NCBI GenBank assembly: GCA_006503475.1
Contig: RSEH01000061.1
Span: 62,001 to 126,000, forward strand
Source: Stentor roeselii
Lineage: Eukaryota > Ciliophora > Heterotrichea > Heterotrichida > Stentoridae
Reading direction: 5' to 3'
DNA length: 64,000 bases
Made by a program: the position numbers and the translations under genes. The notes beneath the pieces are model-generated. The model had not been told where the DNA came from. It searched no databases and saw nothing but the letters and a program-made list of their open reading frames with translations. Position 1 is the first letter of the stretch, and every line of letters starts with the position of its first letter. Below, piece after piece: positions 29,555 to 39,171 of this stretch.

Positions 29555-30211
29555 CTAAACTTTTTTCAGTATCTCCTTTTGATAATCTTTTAATCTTTTA
29601 GTAGCCTTTATAGCGAAAAGAACTTGAGGTATTTCTAATATATTAGTCATAAATATCCAAATAGCTAATCCAATCCCAGTGCTATCACCAGACTGAACTG
29701 AAATCACAATCAAAACAATTATCCTTCCACATATAATGAATACCAAAATAGAACAGTAAGCACCTATCTTATGAGCATCCACATCATAAATTGCCTTGAG
29801 TCCTAATAAATCAATCAAAAAAGTAATCGGACAGAATACCATCTTAAGAATCGTAAAAATCAAGGCAATTTTTCGATATCTAATCAAAAATTTCAATGCG
29901 ATAAACTCAGCTTCTGATAACAAAGCAAAATCATTTGAAGGAGGAGGTCCTTGAAGTTCATTGATTCCATAATACTCTGAAAGTTGATAATTGGAAGTGT
30001 AAATCTGTTCTATTACATCCAAAGGGTGGTTGAGAGTGTTGAAATCATCAATTGATATTTTAAATAGATCTTTATGTTGTTCTGGCTGAGGGATTATTTG
30101 AGAATCTTGAACGTTTTGGACATTTATGTTAGAATTCTGGTGTTCTTCATTATTGACTGTTATAGAAGAATTTTCTGTGAAGTGCCTATCTGTATTCATA
30201 GGTTTTATCAT
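29555..30211 (-). CDS. multi-span membrane protein, PLD-YGIND family, member 2
   Basis: The 218-residue protein has the family block LNHPLDVIEQIYTSNYQLSE then YYGINELQ at about 59-90, and about four hydrophobic segments after residue 110. The N-terminus is Asn/Gln/Ser-rich. There are two in-frame ATGs (M1, M5). Function unknown; the family seems confined to duplicated regions of this window, so a fast-evolving, lineage-specific role is plausible. Confidence 0.75.
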   Translation of the reverse strand: MIKPMNTDRHFTENSSITVNNEEHQNSNINVQNVQDSQIIPQPEQHKDLFKISIDDFNTLNHPLDVIEQIYTSNYQLSEYYGINELQGPPPSNDFALLSEAEFIALKFLIRYRKIALIFTILKMVFCPITFLIDLLGLKAIYDVDAHKIGAYCSILVFIICGRIIVLIVISVQSGDSTGIGLAIWIFMTNILEIPQVLFAIKATKRLKDYQKEILKKV

Positions 30212-31400
30212 ATTGAATTTTATTATTATTTGTAAGTCTCTAATTATAGATCATTCCTGGCTTTGAAGGCAAACTTGATCTTGTTAAATGAAATCATTAT
30301 CGGCTTGAAAACCTTTTTGATATATTGAAATTTAATCAAATAAATGTAGGATTAATGTCTTGTACTTAATGTATAAAAACTTAGAGAGATTTTTCTTTTT
30401 GTGTAATGATTTGTTGTGCAATTATAAATTTAATTGAACTTGATATATTTGCTCGTCAACTATTATAAAATTTAAATCAAAGTTAATTTAAGGAAGCAAT
30501 ATTAGTTCAAAATTTATAAATCTTATATATTTGAATGATTTAAGATTGAATTGTAAGTTTAGGTAGAAATTATAGTTAATCTTATTCTTTTATTTAATAT
30601 TTCAATGTTCTTCTATCAGTCAGAAAATTTATAGGCTAATTCTTATTTGTTTATTAAGAACTAAATCTATTGTATGAAAGTATTTATTTAAGGTATGTAT
30701 AATCCAGAAGAAATAATATTAAGTCTAGTTAATTTGTAATTTAAATCTATTCAAAGTCTTCATAGAGAGTTGTTATATCATCTATCATTTATCTTGATTT
30801 TCAATACAATAACTTTTTTTTTTTATTCCTCTAAATCTTTCTCGAATTTCACAAAAATTTTTCCCTTAATAATTTTTTGGTAGTTATATTATGAAAAAGT
30901 TATTTTTATTCGATTCCTTTGACTTGCTTCCTTTCTTAAACTAATGTTCTGCTAAGTATCATTTTTTATTGTTCAGTTTCATCACAGCTATGGTTTCCTA
31001 AAGGAATATAAGCTTGATATAATTGGCCTAATTATTATCATTTATATTTAATTTCATCCAACTATAATTTTTTGATTCTTTTGCATTTTGGCTAGAATAT
31101 TAATGACTAAGTATTGATCAATAATATCTAATTCAATAATTATTGTTTAATAGTAAGATGATGCTATCAAGCATCATTTATTTCTAGAAAATACGTTTTG
31201 CTATTAATAGAAAAAGAGATTTTTGGTGAGTGCTACTATCTATGGTGATAGTAATAATCTAAAACTGTATAAATTTTATAATTAATGGCTTAATGATAAT
31301 AATATATCGATCGTTTGGGTAATTTAGCTAAATAAATAAACTTTTAGTTCCATTAATGTCTACATTTTAACCATAGTATTCCTAAACTAATTATATATAA
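30212..31400. other. AT-rich intergenic with small inverted repeats
   Basis: About 1.2 kb with no visible gene. Two short perfect stems occur: atgatgc/gcatcat at 31158-31177 and tactatc/gatagta near 31230-31252. They may be chance in such AT-rich DNA. Confidence 0.45.
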
Positions 31401-32305
31401 ATGTTTTGTTACTATGAAGATTGTTTCTCACAAGAAATGATTGGAATTTGTGAATTTTGTCAGCCTACTAGATACTTTTGTGCAGATCATCCACCTGAAA
31501 TTCACATGGAAAAAGAATCTAATCATCGAGTAATGTTTCTAAATGAAATTGAAAAGAATGAAATCAGACAAAAAATCAGATCCTTTCAAATCGAAATCAG
31601 TAAATCAGTAGCAGAAATGCAAATAGACACTCAAAAAATCATTTCAGCTTTGGAAAATGCCTGTATTCAAGCAATAAGAGAACTTAAAATTGAAAGTAAA
31701 AAATATAAAACAATCTCTCAATTGAAGATCACTACATATAGAAGAAAAATTAGAGATTTATTATTTCATCAGAATTTAATGTTAAATCAAGAAATAGATG
31801 AATTTGATAAACAGAAAATTGATCAATTATATAAAAATAATCATAAATTGATTTTAATGACCAAAGAGTTTGATAGTCTCAAAATGAAATATGATGAGAT
31901 GGCTCAAGACTTTGCATTATCTAAACAAAATAATGAAATGACTATTTATAAATTAAAACAAGACGTTATCCGAAAAGAAGGAATGATAGACTCTATGCTT
32001 GGTGAACTTCAATCAAAGGATAAGGTTTTAAATGATGCTGAGAGTTTAGAAAAACATTTGATGACTCTTAAAGAAAAAGAGAAAATAGAGAAAGAAGGAA
32101 GAAGAATAAAATGTAAAATTATTCAGTTCTTCAAGGAATGACAACTGAAGAAAAAATTCAATATCTTGTGAATAATTTTTATGATGATGATGAAGCCTGG
32201 GTAAGAGACTCTTTTGTAGAATTACTCTTCACGAATGATGGAAAATTTTGCTTTTATTGTAACTAATATTCAGGTGATTTAAACAAAGACTGTATTAAAG
32301 ATTAA
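31401..32305 (+). CDS. zinc-binding coiled-coil protein, introns of 14 and 15 nt
   Basis: An N-terminal cysteine/histidine cluster (C3, C8, C17, C20, C27, H30, H35; B-box-like) is followed by a long coiled coil (about 50-240). The frame hits TGA at 32138, but the coding pattern clearly continues in another frame (MTTEEKIQYLVNNFYDDDEA). A 14-nt GT-AG segment at 32113-32126 joins them. A 15-nt intron at 32259-32273 then leads to YCDLNKDCIKD and a TAA at 32303. The total is about 291 residues. TRIM-like layout without a RING; the function is unknown. The 3' end runs straight into a tandem repeat, and the protein may once have been longer (see 32567-32707). If the 14-nt intron is not real, the gene is frameshifted. 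Confidence 0.75.
32113..32126 (+). other. putative 14-nt intron
   Basis: Sequence gtaaaattattcag. It is the only GT-AG segment that joins the two coding frames. The adenosine 6 nt from the 3' end, present in all five 15-nt introns, is also present here. Confidence 0.6.
32259..32273 (+). other. 15-nt intron
   Basis: Sequence gtaactaatattcag. Removal skips an in-frame TAA and gives FCFYCDLNKDCIKD. It has an A at position 10. Confidence 0.78.
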
Positions 32306-32600
32306 AGTGAGTATTAAATATTAAAGATTGTAAACTACAAGAAAGATTGTAATATATATAAAGATGGTAGCCAACAATTAAGATAGTAACAAACAGGAAG
32401 TTGGTAATATGAATTGAAGTATGTAATCAGCATTTAAGATCATAGCCTAGATTGAAGATTGTAATCAAAATAAAGACAGTAACAAACATCTAGATTGTAA
32501 TCTTTAATGAAGTGAGTATCGCATATTTAGATTGTGAAAATTAAGGAGGTTGTATCAGAATATTAAGTGAATGTTTATAATTTAGAGACTAAAGATATCG
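32285..32600. repeat. degenerate 18-19 bp tandem repeat
   Basis: About 16 adjacent units of 18-19 bp with consensus near aagattgtaatcaacattt. Examples: aaagattgtaaactacaag, aagtatgtaatcagcattt, aagatcatagcctagattg, aagacagtaacaaacatct. Because 19 is not a multiple of 3 it is noncoding. It begins within the last codons of the 31401 gene. Confidence 0.85.
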
Positions 32601-32707
32601 AGAAAACACAACCTCATGAGCAAGAAATTTTAACGATGGAATATATGCAAGAAAGTGGAAGGACTTATACCCTGAGTGTATCTATCAAGTTTGGGGCTAT
32701 TAAATAA
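32567..32707 (+). pseudogene. orphan coding fragment after the tandem repeat
   Basis: An open frame of 46 codons without a start, reading VNVYNLETKDIEKTQPHEQE and on to SIKFGAIK, then TAA. The composition is coding-like and VYNLETKD recalls a beta-propeller blade edge, as in Kelch proteins that follow B-box/coiled-coil parts in ciliates. It may be the lost C-terminus of the 31401 gene. Confidence 0.45.
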
Positions 32708-33541
32708 TAGTATGAGCAAATAAATAATTATTTATGCTATCTTCATGACAATCTCTGCAATTATACCTCAAAATTTTCACAAACATTCCAGACACTTAAA
32801 TATGAATGAGTGTTTTAAATAATCCTAGAACTAATAATAATCTCTTCAATAACTAGTAAAAGTAGGTAGGTAATGCAATCTATAGCACAAAACTTTCAAA
32901 TATTATTAAAAGTAAAATATTCTTAATAGAACTCAGAGATCTGTTGAATTATCAAAACAGAATTAGATGCGAATTTTGATTGTAAAGAATAATCAATTCA
33001 TGAAAATATAACTCTGAAAATAAAAATAATATTAAATTAATAAATATAATACAGATAAAATGCAATAAGCTCAATAAGTTATAATCTATTGTTAGAGATT
33101 ATAAAGATATGCCTTCTACACCTATTATTCTCTCCTTGATTAATGAGACCAAATAATCTATTTTCGATAATTAAGTCGGTATTTTATCAAATAATTTTCA
33201 GGTTTCTACAAGTCAGCACTTTTTAATGAATTCACACAAGATATATATGTATTGTCTATTTTGAATATTCCAGTATAAGTAACTTAAGTTATCCAAAAGA
33301 ACTTGGAATATGCTCTTGCTTAAAGATTAGTTCAATTTAGAGAGAATTCAACTGGAAACATGATTGTTCCTTGAAGAAAATTCTCTTAATCATCACTAAT
33401 TCACCAATACAATCTACTAAAAACTTCAATTGAAACCTCAGACCCTTCTCCTCACAAATCCCTTGATATCCACAAATCCTTCTCCAATTCCATCACCCTA
33501 ACCCTCTAAATCTCCATAACCCTCTTAAAATAATCCAAAAA
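32708..33541. other. intergenic before third thioredoxin-ZZ gene
   Basis: AT-rich. The last 130 bp are C-rich on the plus strand and resemble the leaders of the other thioredoxin-ZZ genes. Nothing else seen. Confidence 0.45.
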
Positions 33542-35026
33542 ATGTCAGATCATCTAAAATCACAAGCAGAGTCTCTATTCACCAAACTAAAATCTCACCA
33601 TTTCATCCCCGTTGCATTTATCTCATCAACTGAGCTTTTCTTAAGCAGACAAGACCAGCCAGTCACTTACAAAAGTCTTTCAGCCTCAGGAAGATCTGAG
33701 AACTTTCAAGCTTTCCAATCCACACTGACAGAAGAAGAAAAAGAATCAATTGAATTAGACTTCAACTTCACTCCTTACCCTGGAGAGGTCTGCCCTGACC
33801 TCCCTGTTAAAATTATCGAGAATCAGGAAGAAAGACTTCTTCAATTCTCTGAAGAAGACCTGAAAGTTTATTTAGTTGAATTTTTAGCTATTTGGCGTGG
33901 AAATTGTCAGGAATTTATAAAAAAAAATCAAGAAATGATGGAAAAAAACCCTGGGTGGGAAGGAAAGGCTGAAATTATTGAGATTTTTTTGGATCAGGAT
34001 ATTGAGAATGTTTTTGAGATCGTTGATGAAATGGGATTGAGGAAAGATTGTTGTTTTTGGGCTGGAAATAAAGGATTTGGAGAAGTTGCTCCGAAAAGAT
34101 TCAATGTTCAAGGTACACCTACTTGTGCTCTTGTTTTTAAAAGCAAGGTGATTTGGGTTGGACATCCTTCTGAAAGGAAATTAGAAGAAGATATTAATTT
34201 GGTTATTGAAGGATATGATATTGAGGTAAATGATGGGGTACCTGCAGAGGTATCTCCAGTTCAAGACTACACCCCAGAAGTCCATATCGAAATGTTATCC
34301 AAGGCACAATCAAAAAGAATCGAATTCTCCAAAAAACATCCTCACCTAAAAGTTCCAGACATAATATCCCTCCATACCCTAAAGATAGAAATAGGAAAAG
34401 ATTTACTTTCAAGCTACACCTTTCACATAATCGGAGAATTCCTCTTAAAATACCAAATCGCAGGTGAAGAAATCACAAAAGAACTATCTGAAATCTTCCC
34501 AAATGCTTACAACCGAGTTTATTTCAGCGAAACCATAAAAATCACAAGAGGCGAGACTTGCACCCTTTGCAATAAATCTTTAGATACAAGCCAAGTTCAA
34601 TATTTATGCATTTTCTGTGAACCCGCTCATTATCACTGTGAATCCTGCCAGGTGCAAGAGAGAGAAGGAGTCGCTTCAGCGAAATTAGCTCATCCTCATT
34701 CTCTTTACAGAATCGGCCCTGAAAGTGAAAATCTTGATGAGATTAGATTTGGGAAGAGCGAGTTTCATTACAGTAGAATTTATGATTATGAACCTGATAG
34801 AAATCATTATAGAGTCGAATGTGATAATAAAAAGGATTCTGTTACTGGATGTCAGGGAATCGTTGTTGGGGTTAGGTTTAAATGTGTTCATTGTATTGAT
34901 TATGATTTTTGTGAAAGATGCTTTGGAAAGTGGTGTAATTATCCTGATCCTTCTATGGTTCAAACTGCGAAGAATATGGGACACTTGAAGAGTCATGTTT
35001 GGGCTGTTATTCCTTTTCCCTTTTGA
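33542..35026 (+). CDS. thioredoxin-ZZ paralogue with single redox cysteine
   Basis: It is again exactly 494 residues. The redox site reads W118-R-G-N-C122, so the attacking cysteine C119 is replaced by arginine while C122 remains; normal thioredoxin chemistry is not expected. The cis-proline (GTPT) and all ZZ ligands are kept. Overall it is the most diverged copy, yet the ZZ1 coding stretch (about 34570-34760) is almost identical in DNA to the others, including silent sites. It ends with TGA, the clearest use of that stop in the window. There is no partner coiled-coil gene upstream. Confidence 0.85.
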   Translation: MSDHLKSQAESLFTKLKSHHFIPVAFISSTELFLSRQDQPVTYKSLSASGRSENFQAFQSTLTEEEKESIELDFNFTPYPGEVCPDLPVKIIENQEERLLQFSEEDLKVYLVEFLAIWRGNCQEFIKKNQEMMEKNPGWEGKAEIIEIFLDQDIENVFEIVDEMGLRKDCCFWAGNKGFGEVAPKRFNVQGTPTCALVFKSKVIWVGHPSERKLEEDINLVIEGYDIEVNDGVPAEVSPVQDYTPEVHIEMLSKAQSKRIEFSKKHPHLKVPDIISLHTLKIEIGKDLLSSYTFHIIGEFLLKYQIAGEEITKELSEIFPNAYNRVYFSETIKITRGETCTLCNKSLDTSQVQYLCIFCEPAHYHCESCQVQEREGVASAKLAHPHSLYRIGPESENLDEIRFGKSEFHYSRIYDYEPDRNHYRVECDNKKDSVTGCQGIVVGVRFKCVHCIDYDFCERCFGKWCNYPDPSMVQTAKNMGHLKSHVWAVIPFPF

Positions 35027-36311
35027 GGATATTTAAGTTAGAATTAAGTGATTAGGTAATAATTGGAGGGTTTTGATGGGAATTTAAAATTATTTGTTTT
35101 TGAGTAGTTATTTTGTTCTTTGGAAGTGTTGTTACTCTTCAAACACTTATAATAGTTAAAAGTAATTCAAAGTTTATAAACAAATATTAAGCTTTAAAAT
35201 CAGTAAATCATTTACACTTTAAAGATATTTTTGTCCAGATGTACTCTAGTACAGACCAGTTAATGTCCTGGTAATGTCCAGAAACTCAGGATTATTTAAC
35301 TATCTTATACTATTTATTTTTTTATACTTTAATTCGAGAGATCTTAATTGTTGAAATTTTAAGAAAAATTTTATTAAGGGTAACACCCAAATTACGTTGA
35401 ATTTTTATTAAATTCAAGAGTTTCAATTTTTAGTCACTTTTTCTTTAGGCTGTCTAATTAGATCAAATTAATTTAGAAAAAAATATATAGTGATTAATTT
35501 TCATTGCTAAGAGAAATTATTCACTTGCTATCATCGATGATTTTCTGTTCATAAATTGTGATTATATTGAAACAAAAAAAATATGGTTATCAATGATTCG
35601 ATTCTTTTTTAACGAACATAATTATTTAAAATTCATTAAAAACTTATTCAAATTATATAATTATTAGATTGAATCGCCAAGGATTTTTAATTTCATCTTT
35701 ATTTAACTTTGATGGTTCATCGTATTTTTAGATTATATTGGCGCTAAATAAATATTATTTGGATTCAATTGCTAAATATTAGTCCCTTAAAATAATCACT
35801 TAGAAAATTATCTACTGAAAATAGACAATAATCAATCAATCCATGCTCAACTTTTAAATTTCAAAAGAGTATATTAAAGCAAGTAAAGATTATAAAGTAC
35901 TTAAGGATCAATTATGAATTTTTACTAAGATTTTTTAAGCTTTATTAGAACCATCTATCAATAATCACTAATGATTCATAAATTTTCACTTGATTTATTC
36001 TCTTTGAAATTCTTTGGAGGCTTATATTATAGAAACAACTTAAATTTTAGAGTTTTTTGAATATTCATCAAATAATATCTCCCTGATTACAGTTTATTAA
36101 TCATTTTATATACTCAGTATGTCCTGTTATTTGATTATTATGTAATATCATTAAGAAATTTATATTGCAATACTTTGAATCATAAAGTGATTGATGAATA
36201 TTTTCCATTTTTATATTTATTGAAGAGAGTAATTTTTCAATATAGGATTGAAATTCTTATTTCATTGAATTTGATATTTAGATTATTTGAAGTGTTTATG
36301 TGACGAGGAAC
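35027..36311. other. long AT-rich intergenic region
   Basis: About 1.3 kb between convergent genes. I see no coding stretch or RNA gene on either strand. Confidence 0.45.
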
Positions 36312-36998
36312 TTATTTATCTAAACTAATTTCTGACCAAAAAGTTGATTTAAACAAATTTGCCTCCACAATCTTAATCTCAGCAGAAGTAAAACTCTTCG
36401 CTATTTCATTTGCCTTACAAATCAATATTATTTGAGGAATCTCTAAAATAGCTCCTGCCAAAATCCAAATCCCAAAAAAAACAGTTAAAAAGTCACTTGA
36501 ATTGTTCAAAATGAAAATTGCAGCAATTATTCTAGTTAAAAGAGCACCACAAATCATCACATTATAAGGAATCATTCTGTTAGTATCGAGGCGTCTGATT
36601 GCAAAGCATCCACAAACATCCAAAAAAATTGAAAAAGGACAAAGAATCATTTTGACCAAGGTTAAAATCAGTGTAAAATTAATGATTCTGATTAAAGGAA
36701 TAAGTAATTTTTTATCCCTCATTGGAGAAATTCCTGAAGATTCAAAAGGTTTCTCATCTTTCAAGTCGTTGATACCGTAAAAGTCTGAAATGCAGTAAAA
36801 TTGACTATAAAGTTGTTCAAGGATATCTAAAGGGTGATTAAGTTCGGAAAACTCTTGAGCAGGCATTAGGAATAAAGATTCATTGGATAACTGCTTAGAA
36901 TCTTCTTCATTTATTGAGGTGTATAGAATATGTAAGTCTTTTTCTTTTTTGTTTTCTGGTAAGTCTTCAGAGGGACTCATCGAAACGATAGGATTCAT
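36312..36998 (-). CDS. multi-span membrane protein, PLD-YGIND family, member 3
   Basis: 228 residues from the first ATG. The paralogue at 38700 starts at the equivalent of M7 (MSPSEDLPEN, 36980), which is therefore the likelier start. The conserved block is LNHPLDILEQLYSQFYCISD then FYGINDLKDE at about 56-86, followed by about four hydrophobic segments with LVKMILCPFSIFLDVCGCFA in common with member 4. No catalytic motif. It is very close in DNA to member 4 (38044), so the two are a recent duplication. Confidence 0.78.
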   Translation of the reverse strand: MNPIVSMSPSEDLPENKKEKDLHILYTSINEEDSKQLSNESLFLMPAQEFSELNHPLDILEQLYSQFYCISDFYGINDLKDEKPFESSGISPMRDKKLLIPLIRIINFTLILTLVKMILCPFSIFLDVCGCFAIRRLDTNRMIPYNVMICGALLTRIIAAIFILNNSSDFLTVFFGIWILAGAILEIPQIILICKANEIAKSFTSAEIKIVEANLFKSTFWSEISLDK

Positions 36999-37176
36999 TA
37001 TTATAATTTAAAAATTGAGATGAATGGTCGAGGAACTAAACAAGTTTAACCATCAGAATAGTTTAATTTTAAATAAAGTAGTAATTTTCAGAGCTAGGAC
37101 AAGTTTTGGTATTTAATTTAAAGTATATTTATATATATTAAATAACTCAGAGATTAATATTTTTTAATGAATTTTT

Positions 37177-37438
37177 AAGTTCTGTATAATATTTAAGTAT
37201 TCAGCTAGATTACTTATCAAAATCTATCTAGATTCAAATTGAATAATTTCGAGAAAAATCTAAAATTTACTGCTTTGATTTTGTCTAGGGATATTATATT
37301 AGTTTTAAAGTTCTATATAATATTTAAGTGTTTATCTAAATTACTTATCGAATCTATCTATATTCAATTGAATAATTTCGAAAAATATCTAAAAATTTAC
37401 TACTTTGATTTGTCTAGCCATATTAATATTAGTAAGTA
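37177..37438. repeat. 131-bp tandem duplication
   Basis: Two adjacent, diverged copies of a unit starting aagttct(g/a)tataatattt. The matching spacer in the other cassette (about 38907-39035) has one copy. An open frame across it is an artefact. Confidence 0.82.
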
Positions 37439-37599
37439 CTAAATTTTTTTTTTGAAAATTTATTGATATTATTAGTATTATCTTTCAATGATCGTTCAAT
37501 CTAAATAATAAATTCTTCATTTCTTAAATCTGGAACTCTTGCTCTATCATGTAATGCTCACATTTAAATTCTTACTAAATAATCTAAGTATTATAAAAA

Positions 37600-37918
37600 T
37601 ATAAGTCAAAACACTTAAATAATTTATATTTTACTACTTCTAGCTCCTTATCAGACAACTTTATAACATCTAAATGCATAAAAAAATAATGAAAAATTGA
37701 ACGATTCCAAAATTAATCCTAAAAGAATCCAAATACCAGAGCAATAGTGGCAGTGTTACCAAGAATAAAAATACAAAATAAGACTGCTATTCGAACTAAA
37801 ATGAAATAAAGAGAAGATAAGAAGAATTATAAATGCAGTCTTTATGTAATCTTTTAATATTCACACATCTACATATATCAACTAGGAAAATGTTAGGAGA
37901 GAGGATCATTTTATAAGA
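37600..37918 (-). pseudogene. 3' relic of membrane family member 5
   Basis: It matches the C-terminal half of the gene at 39172-39846 (for example the stretches around aatcctaaaagaatccaaat and cacatatatcaactaggaaa), with several small indels and stop codons. The N-terminal half is missing. Confidence 0.85.
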
Positions 37919-38043
37919 TTGTGTTGTTCTATATTACCGCGACATGAACTATTCAATTATCAGAATGAAAATATCCATACTGGCAATTTTAAAACTTTTC
38001 ATCTAACTCGACATTCAAATTCAAAACAACTTATTTATCTAAT

Positions 38044-38700
38044 CTAAATTCTCACCTCAAAAGTTGAATCAAACGAATTGGCCTTCACAAGCTTAATCTC
38101 ACCAGAAGTAAAACTCTTCACTATTTTATTCGTCTTGCAAATCATTATCATTTGAGGAATCTCTAAAATAACTCCTGCCAAAATCCAAATCCCAAAAAAA
38201 ACAGTTAAAAAGTCACTTGAATCGTTCAAAATTAATATTCCAGCAGTTATTCTAGTAAAAATAGCACCACAAATCATCACATTATAAGAAAATATTCTGT
38301 ATGTTTCGAGGCGTCTGATTGCAAAGCATCCACAAACATCCAAAAAAATTGAAAAAGGACAAAGAATCATTTTGATGAAGGTTAAAATCAGTGTAAAATT
38401 AATGATTCTGATTGAAGGAATAAGTAATTTTTTATCTCTCATTGGAGAAATTCCTGAAGAGTCAAAAGGTTTCTCATCTTTCAAGTCGTTGATACCGTAA
38501 AAGCCTGAAATACTGTGAAATTGACTATAAAGTTGTTCAAGGATATCTAAAGGGTGATTAAGTTCGGAAAACTCTTGAGCAGGCATTAGGAATATAGATT
38601 CATTGGATAACTGCTTATAATTTTCCTTTTTTGATGAGGTGTTTAGAATATCTAAATCTCTTTTTTTTGTGTTTTCTGGTAAGTCTTCAGAGGGACTCAT
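38044..38700 (-). CDS. multi-span membrane protein, PLD-YGIND family, member 4
   Basis: 218 residues, starting MSPSEDLPENTKKRD. It is a close paralogue of member 3 throughout, with block LNHPLDILEQLYSQFHSISG then FYGINDLKDE and four hydrophobic segments. Differences concentrate in the N-terminal tail and the last 20 residues, while the block and membrane segments are nearly unchanged, consistent with selection. Function unknown. Confidence 0.78.
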   Translation of the reverse strand: MSPSEDLPENTKKRDLDILNTSSKKENYKQLSNESIFLMPAQEFSELNHPLDILEQLYSQFHSISGFYGINDLKDEKPFDSSGISPMRDKKLLIPSIRIINFTLILTFIKMILCPFSIFLDVCGCFAIRRLETYRIFSYNVMICGAIFTRITAGILILNDSSDFLTVFFGIWILAGVILEIPQMIMICKTNKIVKSFTSGEIKLVKANSFDSTFEVRI

Positions 38701-39171
38701 CGAAACAATAGGATTTATTATTGTAATATAAAAATTAGGATGAACAGTGGAGGAATTAACCAGATTTAACCATTAGAATAGTTTAATTTCAAAATTAAAG
38801 TAGTAATTTTTTTAGAGTTAGGACAAGTTTTGATATTTTATTAAAGTCTACATTTATATATAAATTGAATTACTCAAGAGTTTAAATTTGTTTAATGTAT
38901 TTTTTCAGTTCTAAATAATAATCAAGTATTCAACCAGATTTCTTGTCAAAATCTATCAATATTCAAATTGAATAATATCTAGAAATATAATAGATTTACT
39001 ACTTTGATTTGTTTAGCCTTGTTGAAATTAGTTTAAGTACTTAAATTTTTTGATATTATTATAGTCTATAATTTAATCAAACTAAAAAATCTTCCTTTCT
39101 GAATCCGAATCTTGTTCTATCATGTAATGTTCACATTTAAATACTAACTAAATAATCTACCTATCATAAAA
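38701..39171. other. intergenic spacer of the membrane-family cassette
   Basis: Homologous to 36999-37590. Nothing else is visible. Confidence 0.5.

Larger units (their letters stand above)
36999..38043. other. duplicated spacer with tandem repeat and gene relic
   Basis: 36999-37590 matches 38701-39165 (the spacer upstream of member 4), then comes a relic of member 5 (37600-37918). This shows that a two-gene unit was duplicated. The 131-bp tandem repeat at 37177-37438 is inside. Confidence 0.7.

Noticed and set aside
37239-37442. 67-codon plus-strand frame
   Set aside because: It lies wholly in the 131-bp tandem duplication and has no coding character.
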